A stretch of 6,756 nt of DNA from Lachnospiraceae bacterium (GCA_017461685.1 JAFTXF010000104.1:1-6756), one strand, 5' to 3'; numbered from the stretch's first letter, positions 1 through 6,111 are shown. The notes: generated by a model from the sequence alone, not told the origin. Program-made: numbers and translations.

Positions 1-993
1 AATCCGGTTATCAATGGCATCTACAAAAGGCTTAATATAACTGTACTGTTCTTTATCAGACACCAGAATACCCTCCGGGGAAGCACTGATTACCATGTCT
101 TTGAGCCCCATACACAAAACAGGCATATCCAGTTCATTTACCACATGTACATTGTCACAGGTCTCGTTAAAAATAGCCTCGCCCACATTAGGCTCTTCCA
201 TAGCCTCTGTCAGCGTATTCCAGGTGCCCAGATCCTTCCATTCTCCTGCAAAACGCATCACCTGAATATGGGCTTCCTTTTCTACCACGGCATAATCAAA
301 ACTGATTTTGGTAAGGGTATCGTATTTTTGATACAGATCCTCATAATCTGTAAAATCAATCAATTCGTGAGCTTTTTCAAGCAAATACTTAAGCTTAAAC
401 GCGAATACACCGCCATTCCACAGGGCACCCTGAGCAATATATCCTGCTGCGGTACGGGCATCCGGTTTTTCCTTAAAGGTGGATACCGTGCTTACCGTAT
501 CTGCATTTCCCGGAATAATATATCCGTATTTTTCGCTTGGGTAGGTAGGCTCTATCCCCATTAATACCAAGTTGGCCTGTCCTTCTTCTGCCAGATGGGA
601 AAGCTCCTTTAATGCCATAAAATAATCGTCATTGACATAAGGGTCTACCGGACACACCACCACCGCTTCCTCCGGAGCAATCCCCTGTACATCATGTAAA
701 TACGCCGCAGCTAACACAATAGCCGGGAAAGTATCCCTTCTGCATGGCTCCACACAAACACCGACTCCCTCACCTACCTGATTGTGAATGGCTGAGACCT
801 GACTTTTGGAGGTGGCAATGGTCACCTTTGCCTCTAAATCCACGGACTTAATCTGACGGTACACACGCTGTACCATGGACTCATATGCTCCCTCAGGGGT
901 CTTAAATATTTTGATAAATTGTTTGGAACGGATATCGTTTGACAAAGGCCACAGGCGCTTTCCCGAGCCTCCTGACAGTAAAACAATATTCAT
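1..993 (-). CDS. manC: Mannose-1-phosphate guanylyltransferase, C-terminus cut by the left edge
   Basis: Transfers GMP from GTP to mannose-1-phosphate to give GDP-mannose, the cytosolic precursor for the two enzymes encoded just upstream. The frame is open for 331 codons from ATG 993-991 to the window edge. ManC proteins without the isomerase domain are about 350-360 residues, so perhaps 20-30 residues are missing, unless this is the longer two-domain type. Visible motifs: nucleotide-binding loop GGSGKRLWPLS (residues 8-18), SKQF (23-26), EPCRRDTFPA (82-91), CPVDP with the presumed metal-binding Asp117, EKYGYI (154-159), FKEKPD (173-178) and WNGGVF (192-197). The start is fixed by GGGAGG at 1000-1005, six bases upstream. 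It is the last visible gene of the gmd-fcl-manC operon, 18 bp after fcl. Several motifs deviate from the textbook form (SKQF for PKQF, VDP for ADH), so a related sugar-phosphate guanylyltransferase is possible, but the operon context strongly favours ManC. Confidence 0.9.
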   Translation of the reverse strand, partial: MNIVLLSGGSGKRLWPLSNDIRSKQFIKIFKTPEGAYESMVQRVYRQIKSVDLEAKVTIATSKSQVSAIHNQVGEGVGVCVEPCRRDTFPAIVLAAAYLHDVQGIAPEEAVVVCPVDPYVNDDYFMALKELSHLAEEGQANLVLMGIEPTYPSEKYGYIIPGNADTVSTVSTFKEKPDARTAAGYIAQGALWNGGVFAFKLKYLLEKAHELIDFTDYEDLYQKYDTLTKISFDYAVVEKEAHIQVMRFAGEWKDLGTWNTLTEAMEEPNVGEAIFNETCDNVHVVNELDMPVLCMGLKDMVISASPEGILVSDKEQYSYIKPFVDAIDNRI

Positions 994-1011
994 GCAATTC
1001 CTCCCGTTACA

Positions 1012-1956
1012 TTATCGCTCTGCTCTCATGGGATTATGTAAAAAATCCTCATAAGCCAGGCGAATACCTTCTTCTAATTCTGTATGATATTTCCAGCCTA
1101 AACCTTCCAGCTTGGATACATCCAAGAGCTTTCTTGGGGTGCCGTCAGGCTTCGTGGTATCCCACTTAATCTCACCTTCATAGCCGATAACCTTTGCCAC
1201 CAGCTCCGTTAATTCTTTTATGGATAATTCCTTGCCGGTACCTACATTTACAGTCTCATTACCGGAATAATGATTCATCAAAAAGACGCAGGCCTCTGCC
1301 AGATCATCCACATACAAAAATTCCCGCAAGGCAGAACCTGTGCCCCAGCAGTACACTTCCTTTGCTCCGTTCTCCTTTGCCTCATGAAACCTGCGAATTA
1401 ACGCCGGAAGCACATGACTGTGGGTCGGATGATAATTGTCATTTGGTCCATATAAATTAGTCGGCATGGCTGAAATATAATCCGTACCGTACTGCTTATT
1501 TAAATACTCACAATATTTAAGGCCCGAAATCTTCGCCAAAGCGTAAGCTTCATTGGTAGGCTCCAGGCCGGATGTCAAAAGACAGTCCTCCTTCATGGGC
1601 TGCGGTGCCAGTTTCGGATAAATGCAGGAAGATCCCAGGAATAAAAGCTTCTTACAGCCATTCTGCCATGCGGAATGAATGACATTCATTTCCAACGTCA
1701 TATTATCATACATAAAATCCGCCAAAGCCTGAGAATTCGCCATAATACCGCCCACCTTGGCAGCAGCCAGAAAAACATATTCCGGCTTCTCTGCTTCAAA
1801 AAATGCTTCTACATCAGCCTGTCTGCACAAATCCAGTTCTTTATGAGTACGGGTAATGATATTGGTATATCCCTGCTTATATAGCTCTCTGACAATGGCA
1901 CTTCCAACCATGCCACGATGCCCTGCCACGTATATCTTGGCATCCTTTTCCATCAT
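1012..1956 (-). CDS. fcl: GDP-L-fucose synthase (GDP-4-keto-6-deoxymannose epimerase/reductase)
   Basis: Bifunctional cytosolic NADPH-dependent enzyme that performs 3,5-epimerisation and then 4-reduction of GDP-4-keto-6-deoxymannose, giving GDP-L-fucose. The 314-residue product has the normal family length. It is an extended short-chain dehydrogenase: the Rossmann loop GHRGMVGSA (residues 12-20) is the family signature; SSCIYP (109-114) supplies catalytic Ser and Cys111; Tyr138 and Lys142 in EAYALAK complete the Ser-Tyr-Lys set; and His181 in SHVLPALI matches the epimerase histidine. These numbers are the E. coli ones shifted by two. REFLYVDDLA (211-220) is also typical. The start at 1956-1954 is chosen over the adjacent in-frame ATG (1953-1951) because GGGAGGA at 1963-1969 is better spaced from it. 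That ribosome site overlaps the gmd stop codon by one base, so translation of the two genes is probably coupled. No key residue is missing. Confidence 0.96.
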   Translation of the reverse strand: MMEKDAKIYVAGHRGMVGSAIVRELYKQGYTNIITRTHKELDLCRQADVEAFFEAEKPEYVFLAAAKVGGIMANSQALADFMYDNMTLEMNVIHSAWQNGCKKLLFLGSSCIYPKLAPQPMKEDCLLTSGLEPTNEAYALAKISGLKYCEYLNKQYGTDYISAMPTNLYGPNDNYHPTHSHVLPALIRRFHEAKENGAKEVYCWGTGSALREFLYVDDLAEACVFLMNHYSGNETVNVGTGKELSIKELTELVAKVIGYEGEIKWDTTKPDGTPRKLLDVSKLEGLGWKYHTELEEGIRLAYEDFLHNPMRAER

Positions 1957-1968
1957 GTCGTATCCTCC

Positions 1969-3018
1969 CTACTTCGCTTCCTTCAGCGCCTTCTCGCGCT
2001 TTGCCAGCTCTCTGTCGTGGGTGGCCATAATATGCACCAGCTCCGCATAGCTTGTCTTCTGCGGATTCCAGCCAAGCACTGTCTTGGCCTTAGTCGGGTC
2101 ACCCCACAAATTATCTACATCGGTAGGTCTGAACCAGGCCGGATTGACACAAACTCTCATCTTGCCGGTTTCCGCATCATAACCCTTCTCCTCCAGGCCG
2201 GTGCCTTCCCAGCGAATCGTAATACCGTTAGCTGCAAAGGCCTTCTCCGTAAAATCACGCACCGTATGCTGCTCACCGGTAGCAATAACAAAATCCTCCG
2301 GAGTATCATGCTGCAGCATCATCCACATACACTCTACATAATCCTTGGCATAGCCCCAGTCACGCAAAGAATCCATATTGCCGAGCTCCAAATGGTCCTG
2401 AAGGCCCTCCGCAATACGGCCAGCCGCCAAAGTGATTTTACGGGTCACAAAGGTCTCTCCGCGGCGTTCTGATTCATGATTAAATAAAATACCATTTACC
2501 GCAAACATGCCGTAAGCCTCACGGTATTCCTTCGTAATCCAAAAACCGTACTGCTTGGCAACCGCATAAGGACTGTACGGATGGAAAGGTGTCGTCTCAC
2601 GCTGCGGCACCTCTTCTACCTTGCCGTAAAGCTCGGAGGTAGAAGCCTGATAAATGCGGGTTTTCTGTGTAAGCCCCAATATACGCACTGCCTCCAGAAT
2701 ACGAAGTACCCCCAAAGCATCCACATCACCGGAATATTCCGGCACATCAAAGGATACCTGCACATGGCTCTGTGCCGCCAGATTATATATCTCGTCCGGC
2801 TGTACCAGACCAATAATCCGAATCAAAGAAGAAGAGTCCGTCAAATCTCCGTCATGCAATATAACAGCCTTCTGTGCAATCAGGTGGTCAATTCTGGCCG
2901 TATTGGAAATAGAAGCACGTCTGGTTATACCATGCACCTCATAACCCTTCTCTAATAAAAACTCGGCTAAATATGAGCCATCCTGTCCCGTAATACCGGT
3001 AATTAATGCTTTTTTCAT
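1969..3018 (-). CDS. gmd: GDP-mannose 4,6-dehydratase
   Basis: Converts GDP-D-mannose to GDP-4-keto-6-deoxy-D-mannose using a tightly bound NADP cofactor, the first committed step to GDP-L-fucose. The 349-residue product is full length. Seen: cofactor loop GITGQDGSYLAEFLLEKGY (residues 8-26); ITRRAS (31-36), a cofactor and tetramer-contact segment in this family; catalytic cluster STSELYG (126-132) with Thr127 and Glu129; YSPYAVAK with Tyr151 and Lys155; NHESERRGETFVTRKI (180-195); GNMDSLRDWGYAKDYV (213-228); and the C-terminal RPTDVDNLWGD segment (297-307). All catalytic residues are present. ATG 3018-3016 is preceded by AAGGAG at a six-base spacing. It is the first gene of the operon, with fcl starting 12 bp after its stop. 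The last ten or so residues are rich in Lys, Glu and Ala. Its upstream side is the palindromic element, and I could not find a convincing promoter with a sensible leader length there. Confidence 0.97.
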   Translation of the reverse strand: MKKALITGITGQDGSYLAEFLLEKGYEVHGITRRASISNTARIDHLIAQKAVILHDGDLTDSSSLIRIIGLVQPDEIYNLAAQSHVQVSFDVPEYSGDVDALGVLRILEAVRILGLTQKTRIYQASTSELYGKVEEVPQRETTPFHPYSPYAVAKQYGFWITKEYREAYGMFAVNGILFNHESERRGETFVTRKITLAAGRIAEGLQDHLELGNMDSLRDWGYAKDYVECMWMMLQHDTPEDFVIATGEQHTVRDFTEKAFAANGITIRWEGTGLEEKGYDAETGKMRVCVNPAWFRPTDVDNLWGDPTKAKTVLGWNPQKTSYAELVHIMATHDRELAKREKALKEAK

Positions 3019-3095
3019 GTAAATCTCCTTACATTCTAATTTTTGACTAGATGCTTGCGAAACTCAGCGGTTGACTGACAGAACAATATATGTTC

Positions 3096-3132
3096 TCGCT
3101 AAAGGGCCTTGAAAAGCGTCGGTCCTTAGCGA
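3096..3132. other. Strong nested hairpin inside the palindromic element
   Basis: TCGCTAA (3096-3102) pairs with TTAGCGA (3126-3132). After one bulged A, GGGCC (3104-3108) pairs with GGTCC (3121-3125), leaving a 12-base loop. In plus-strand RNA the G3106-T3123 pair is a G-U wobble; in minus-strand RNA it would be a C-A clash. This is opposite to the trend in the outer arms. It sits directly against the end of the left arm, so the whole element would fold as a multibranch structure. Confidence 0.6.
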
Positions 3133-3179
3133 AGCAAAGCCGTAGGCTGCAGTCTGAGCTTAGTACCGCTACGCATTTT

Positions 3180-3200
3180 CATGGAGCGAGAGCGTCCATG
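3180..3200. other. Short hairpin beside the right arm of the element
   Basis: CATGGA (3180-3185) and TCCATG (3195-3200) form a perfect six-base-pair stem around a nine-base loop GCGAGAGCG. It lies four bases inside the right arm and mirrors the position of the larger hairpin at the left arm, although the two hairpins are not sequence copies of each other. Confidence 0.5.
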
Positions 3201-3253
3201 AAGCAGAACATATATTGCTCTGGCAGTCAACCACCGAGTTTCGCAAACATCTA

Positions 3254-3292
3254 TAATTTTTGACAGACACTTGCAAAGCTCTGCGGCTGTCT
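3254..3292. repeat. Third, degenerate copy of the arm unit, in direct orientation
   Basis: The sequence beginning TAATTTTTGAC at 3254 aligns in direct orientation with 3037-3075 at the left edge of the palindrome. The first 11 bases are identical. After one missing base, about 20 of the next 27 match, including CTTGC, AAACTC-like and GCGG blocks. The flanking direct repeat is therefore part of a longer decayed unit rather than certainly a simple target-site duplication. Within it GACAG (3262-3266) and CTGTC (3286-3290) can pair, followed on the plus strand by a T-rich stretch. Confidence 0.6.
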
Positions 3293-3468
3293 ATTTGTTT
3301 TGATTTTGGTATCATATTATTCTGCAAATATTTTGATTTTGTTAAATCGTAACGCAATATCTGATTTTCCCATAAATCCGGCCGTAACCGGAAATCAAAA
3401 GGTGCGGCTCCTTCAAAGCTGAAAGGTGCTACTGCCTCTTTCATATCTTATAAATAAAACTCGTATTT

Positions 3469-4350
3469 TTAACCCAGTGTCAGATTAAAATATATATCCT
3501 CGCACTGCTTTTGTAAATACTTATTCGCCATAAATGGTGGCTGTACACATACCCTTGCTGTTCTGCAGCCGGTTTCCAGCAGTAAAAACTGCACACAGCT
3601 CTCTATGTGTGTTTGCGGAAATACTTCCAATACCGTCAATGCTTCCCCGCTCACCCGATACATCGCCGCAAATTGCATCTTGTCGATGGTTATACGCACT
3701 TGATTTCCGCCGCAAACCCGGTTCTCGTGACAAATATATCGGATAAAGTGCTCATTCCAACGCATGTGAGTGCTCCCTGCCAGGGCTTGCTCACGCAATG
3801 CAAAATATGCTTCATCAGAAATGCCTGTTGTACATACACCCGTTTTGAATACTTCCGCCACATTCCTTCCGGAAGTATCCGCAACTACCTCCATGGTGCA
3901 TTCCCGCTGACACAAATATAGCCCCTGCCTCTCATAATAAGAAATCAGTGATTCTTCTCCCGGCACCAGTATGACCGGCTCCGGAATGTTTGCTCTCACA
4001 AAAGAAAGTATCTCTCCAAAATATCCTCTGCCCCTATATTCCGGCAATGTAGCGGCAGCATACAAATACCAGCAGTTGATGCCGTGCTCCGGGCCTTCCT
4101 TTGACGTCCGGAAATCATTGCCTTTTTTCATAGCACAGTCCGGCTCATCATGCCCTGCCACGGGCATGTATTCTATAGGAAGCAAATAAGCTACACTAAC
4201 CGGCTTATCCTCTGCTATATATACAATTGTCTGCACCTTATCAAAATTCCAGTCCAGAAACATCTGAATGTACGCTTCACTGTCACCAAAACTCTGATGC
4301 CAAAGTGCTGTCAGCCCCGGTATCATACTTTTATCAGCTTTTTTTATCAT
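3469..4350 (-). CDS. GNAT family N-acetyltransferase, substrate unknown
   Basis: Predicted cytosolic acyl-CoA-dependent N-acyltransferase of 293 residues. The N-terminal half is a GNAT domain: the opening (IKKADKSMIPGLTALWHQSF, residues 2-21, followed by GD) follows the usual strand-helix start of this group; PEYRGRGYFGEI (103-114) is the acetyl-CoA pyrophosphate-binding motif (R-x-x-G-x-G/A type); and ISYYERQGL (136-144) is the Tyr-containing motif B. Residues 64-92 form a polar insertion before the core strand. The C-terminal half (about 150-293) resembles no domain I can name. It could be a second, degenerate GNAT fold, as in two-domain GNAT enzymes. The start is ATG 4350-4348; the ribosome site is weak (GGGAAA, or GAAGGG further up). 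It lies 77 bp downstream of the DUF2156 gene with no terminator in between, so co-transcription is likely. The substrate cannot be read from the sequence. Confidence 0.85.
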   Translation of the reverse strand: MIKKADKSMIPGLTALWHQSFGDSEAYIQMFLDWNFDKVQTIVYIAEDKPVSVAYLLPIEYMPVAGHDEPDCAMKKGNDFRTSKEGPEHGINCWYLYAAATLPEYRGRGYFGEILSFVRANIPEPVILVPGEESLISYYERQGLYLCQRECTMEVVADTSGRNVAEVFKTGVCTTGISDEAYFALREQALAGSTHMRWNEHFIRYICHENRVCGGNQVRITIDKMQFAAMYRVSGEALTVLEVFPQTHIESCVQFLLLETGCRTARVCVQPPFMANKYLQKQCEDIYFNLTLG

Positions 4351-4427
4351 TTAATTTCCCGGCCCTTCACACACCATTATGGCGTTCCAAACAGTCCTTA
4401 ATAATACATTACCGCATATCCATATAA

Positions 4428-5303
4428 CTACTTCAAAACTGCCTTGTACTTCTCAATCATTTCCACCGGATAATAAGACTCCTTGGCCCTTCTAAGCCCC
4501 GGTATACCCATGTCCTCTTCTCTATTCACATACTGAAAACCCTGCATCTCGTGGAGTACAAATTGCTGATTAATCATAGGATATGCTCCCTGGATATCAC
4601 TGTATGCTTTTTCAATGTGCACATGGAAGGTATCCTCGCTCATGGCTTCTCCCACGGTAAATGCCACTACTTCCTCACCGCGGTACAACACACCACCTCT
4701 TAAATCCAACTCCTGCAAATGATCTAATGCATAATTCAACACCTGTTTCTCATTTAAGACCGTATGATTGCCGGCATCTAACTGAGCCTGGTACCATTTG
4801 TCGCTCATGATCCTGCAGTTCTCTATATTGTCCGGCCCCATGGTTTCATAGTGCCAATCGCCGCCGTCTTTAAAACGCGCAATATGATTACGCTTGCCGT
4901 GATACTTCGGACCCGCCAATGTACTCAAAGCTTCCACACTGTAAACATAGTCCCATTCGTCCCGTGAGGTACTGATTTCAAACACCCCGGGGAACTGTTC
5001 CTCAAGCCACTCTGCCCCCTCTTTGTCAAAGCCGCGCAGAGTAAATACCTGTCCACTCTTTTCGGCCAGCCCCATCATGGTTTCTATGGCAGCCCTTTTG
5101 TCGCCGCTGCCTGCCGGGAATGTATATATGTGTTTGTGACTTCTGTAGCACATGGTTCCCTTATACTCGGCCACCTCATTGTGATAGACTTCCTTCCACA
5201 TCATCATGGTGCTGAAAGAAAATTCACAACCTTTGTAACCCGATTCTTTTAAATATTTATTGATCCACTCTTTATCCTCTAAGGTAATTTTTCTAAATTG
5301 CAT
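4428..5303 (-). CDS. DUF2156 protein (phosphatidylglycerol lysyltransferase C-terminal-like domain)
   Basis: A 291-residue soluble protein with no signal peptide or membrane segment. It matches the stand-alone DUF2156 proteins common in Firmicutes, whose fold is that of the catalytic domain of MprF-type aminoacyl-phosphatidylglycerol synthases (a GNAT-like double domain). Diagnostic stretches: KYHGKRNHIARF (residues 133-144), FTVGEAMSEDTFHVHIEKAY (215-234), QGAYPMINQQF (238-248) and VNREEDMGIPGLRRAKESYY (259-278). MprF has an N-terminal flippase made of many membrane helices; none is present here, so lipid lysylation is not implied. Aminoacyl or acyl transfer to an unknown acceptor is the family-level inference. 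The start ATG 5303-5301 has GAGGG four bases upstream. It has its own promoter at 5347-5375 and is followed by the GNAT gene. Confidence 0.9.
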   Translation of the reverse strand: MQFRKITLEDKEWINKYLKESGYKGCEFSFSTMMMWKEVYHNEVAEYKGTMCYRSHKHIYTFPAGSGDKRAAIETMMGLAEKSGQVFTLRGFDKEGAEWLEEQFPGVFEISTSRDEWDYVYSVEALSTLAGPKYHGKRNHIARFKDGGDWHYETMGPDNIENCRIMSDKWYQAQLDAGNHTVLNEKQVLNYALDHLQELDLRGGVLYRGEEVVAFTVGEAMSEDTFHVHIEKAYSDIQGAYPMINQQFVLHEMQGFQYVNREEDMGIPGLRRAKESYYPVEMIEKYKAVLK

Positions 5304-5346
5304 ATATCCCTCGCAAATATAAAATGATATATTCCGTACAGAATTT

Positions 5347-5375
5347 ATTATGCGACAAAACTCGTATAATTACAA
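5347..5375 (-). promoter_or_regulatory. Sigma-A-type promoter for the DUF2156-GNAT pair
   Basis: On the minus strand, TTGTAA (5370-5375) and CATAAT (5347-5352) are separated by exactly 17 bases. They match the -35 consensus at 4 of 6 positions and the -10 consensus at 5 of 6. Initiation near 5340 would give a leader of about 37 bases, with the GAGGG ribosome site close to its end. It lies just past the terminator of the preceding gene, as expected for an independent transcription unit. Confidence 0.65.
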
Positions 5376-5404
5376 CCCCTTTTTTATTTCCTGCCATGAC
5401 GCGC

Positions 5405-5452
5405 AAAAGAAAACTGTTGCTCCGGCAGATTTTTCATCTGCTTTGGCAACAG
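5405..5452 (-). terminator. Intrinsic terminator of the CarD-family gene
   Basis: On the minus strand, CTGTTGC (5446-5452) pairs with GCAACAG (5414-5420), and inside it GCAGAT (5436-5441) pairs with ATCTGC (5425-5430) across a GAAAA loop. The two stems are separated by a four-base internal loop on each side. The hairpin is followed at once by TTTTCTTTT (5405-5413). It begins ten bases after the stop codon of the CarD-family gene. Confidence 0.88.
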
Positions 5453-5461
5453 CTCCACATT

Positions 5462-5965
5462 TCACACACGCTCCAGCGTCTGTGCTATATACTCCTCTAC
5501 TCCCTTTTTCTCAATGCCCAGGGAAACCGCCAGTTCGCCGTACAACTGCTCTCTGGCCATAAACAAATATTTTTCATCTAGAGATACCGCTTTCTTGCCG
5601 GCAGTTAACCGCGCCTGCTTCCTCAGATACAGCGTCTTAATAATGCGGCTGATATCCTCGCAGTTACCGTTTCGGATCATCTCCTTAAAGACCTTCTCCC
5701 GCTCCTTCTCGTTCTGAACCGGAATAGGCTCCATATCCGGTAAATTCTCCACCAGCTTCACTGCATTTTCTTTCGTCATAACAGGTCGTAAACCGATATT
5801 TTCACTGTCCGTTGGAATATAAAGCTTACTCTTCACATCATACAAAGGAACCAGGGTGTAATATAATCTGTCATCCTTTACATTCTTCATGTCAATTTTA
5901 CCGATATGAACCACTTCACATACTCCATAGGTCGGATGAACCAGCATCGTACCGCTTTCAAACAT
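5462..5965 (-). CDS. CarD/CdnL family transcriptional regulator
   Basis: Predicted RNA polymerase-binding regulator of 167 residues; family members bind the beta subunit and modulate open promoter complexes. The N-terminal RNA polymerase-interaction domain (about residues 1-62) is shared with the transcription-repair coupling factor Mfd: MFESGTMLVHPTYGVCEVV (1-19), then YYTLVPLYD (35-43) and LYIPTDS (48-54). The rest (about 65-165) is the helical C-terminal domain, with ISRIIKTLYLRKQ (105-117), GKKAVSLDEKYLFMAREQL (123-141) and LAVSLGI (145-151). The length matches actinobacterial CarD (about 162). There is no tryptophan anywhere in the protein. Mycobacterial CarD uses a tryptophan near residue 85 to wedge the upstream edge of the DNA bubble; here the matching region reads EPIPVQNEKERE (79-90). 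The start at ATG 5965 is supported by AAGGAGA seven bases upstream. It is a single-gene unit with its own promoter and terminator. Confidence 0.92.
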   Translation of the reverse strand: MFESGTMLVHPTYGVCEVVHIGKIDMKNVKDDRLYYTLVPLYDVKSKLYIPTDSENIGLRPVMTKENAVKLVENLPDMEPIPVQNEKEREKVFKEMIRNGNCEDISRIIKTLYLRKQARLTAGKKAVSLDEKYLFMAREQLYGELAVSLGIEKKGVEEYIAQTLERV

Positions 5966-6026
5966 ATAATACTCTCCTTATCTTACCGGCGCTGTCGCGC
6001 GAACCACCTTTCTCCACTTTAATTAC

Positions 6027-6055
6027 ATTATAACCTATTTTCAGATAATTTATAA
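6027..6055 (-). promoter_or_regulatory. Promoter of the CarD-family gene
   Basis: On the minus strand a perfect TATAAT (6027-6032) is preceded at 17 bases by TTATAA (6050-6055), a weak -35 matching 3 of 6 positions. Initiation near 6020 gives a leader of about 55 bases. The leader contains a small GC-only stem, GCGC-GACA-GCGC (5989-6000), about ten bases ahead of the AAGGAGA ribosome site and conspicuous in an AT-rich stretch. The weak -35 suggests dependence on an activator or modest constitutive expression. Confidence 0.6.
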
Positions 6056-6086
6056 GCATTTTTTAATGAAGTGTGTCTATTTTCAG
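6035..6086 (-). repeat. Pair of 10-bp direct repeats at the CarD-family promoter
   Basis: The minus-strand decamer CTGAAAATAG occurs exactly at 6035-6044 and again at 6077-6086, 42 bases apart start to start, or close to four helical turns. The nearer copy lies between the -10 and -35 elements and the farther copy just upstream of the promoter. The spacing suits a pair of protein-binding sites on the same DNA face. The region is AT-rich, so chance recurrence cannot be excluded. Confidence 0.35.
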
Positions 6087-6111
6087 CCTTTTGCACAAAT
6101 ATATTGCATAC

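Larger units (their letters stand above)
3049..3252. repeat. 204-bp element with 48-bp imperfect inverted arms
   Basis: The left arm (3049-3096) and right arm (3205-3252) are inverted copies matching at 43 of 48 positions without gaps. The mismatches are at left-arm offsets 6, 18, 20, 30 and 35. In minus-strand RNA four of the five become G-U wobbles, leaving one mismatch in 48 pairs; in plus-strand RNA the same positions are A-C or A-G clashes. The 108-base centre (3097-3204) holds further hairpins. The arms are flanked by an identical 11-base direct repeat, TAATTTTTGAC (3037-3047 and 3254-3264). The layout resembles a MITE or a dispersed intergenic palindrome. It encodes no transposase. Whether other copies exist in the genome cannot be seen from this window. 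Confidence 0.85.
3019..3468. other. 450-bp gene-free spacer filled by repeat-like sequence
   Basis: Lies between the stop of the GNAT gene and the start of gmd. From right to left it holds an AT-rich stretch, a segment with a short hairpin (CCGG, six-base loop, CCGG at 3378-3391), a degenerate repeat unit (3254-3292), and the large inverted-repeat element (3049-3252), ending in the gmd ribosome site. No clean intrinsic terminator with a T-run follows the GNAT stop. No good promoter for gmd is obvious: TTCGCA-17-TAGAAT just before gmd fits the consensus, but would start transcription inside the gmd ribosome site. A weaker TTTGCA-16-TATAGA pair lies on the minus strand near 3250-3276. A 91-codon minus-strand open frame (3169-3444) crosses the spacer but has no ribosome site and runs through a palindrome arm, so I do not call it a gene. 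Confidence 0.75.

Noticed and set aside
145..564. 139-codon plus-strand open frame
   Set aside because: It lies wholly antisense to the well-supported manC gene, has no ribosome site and shows no family features.
1918..2472. 184-codon plus-strand open frame
   Set aside because: It is antisense to the 3' end of gmd and the start of fcl. Both sense frames carry intact catalytic motifs, so this is a shadow frame.
2581..2955. Overlapping plus- and minus-strand frames inside gmd
   Set aside because: They are shadows of gmd, whose reading frame is complete and motif-rich over the same bases.
3041..3070. Promoter TTCGCA-17-TAGAAT on the minus strand directly before gmd
   Set aside because: The matches are fair, but transcription would begin inside the AAGGAG ribosome site, leaving no usable leader.
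3049..3292. CRISPR array or insertion sequence
   Set aside because: Only three related units are present, in mixed orientation and without regular spacers, and no transposase or cas gene lies in the window.
3169..3444. 91-codon minus-strand open frame across the spacer
   Set aside because: It has no ribosome site before the ATG, and its C-terminal third is the translation of a palindrome arm and the nested hairpin. It shows no recognisable domain. It more likely reflects repeat sequence than a protein.
4351..4427. Separate promoter or terminator between the DUF2156 and GNAT genes
   Set aside because: There is a CATAAT box, but only a very poor -35 (TTATTA), and no hairpin with a T-run. Read-through co-transcription is simpler.
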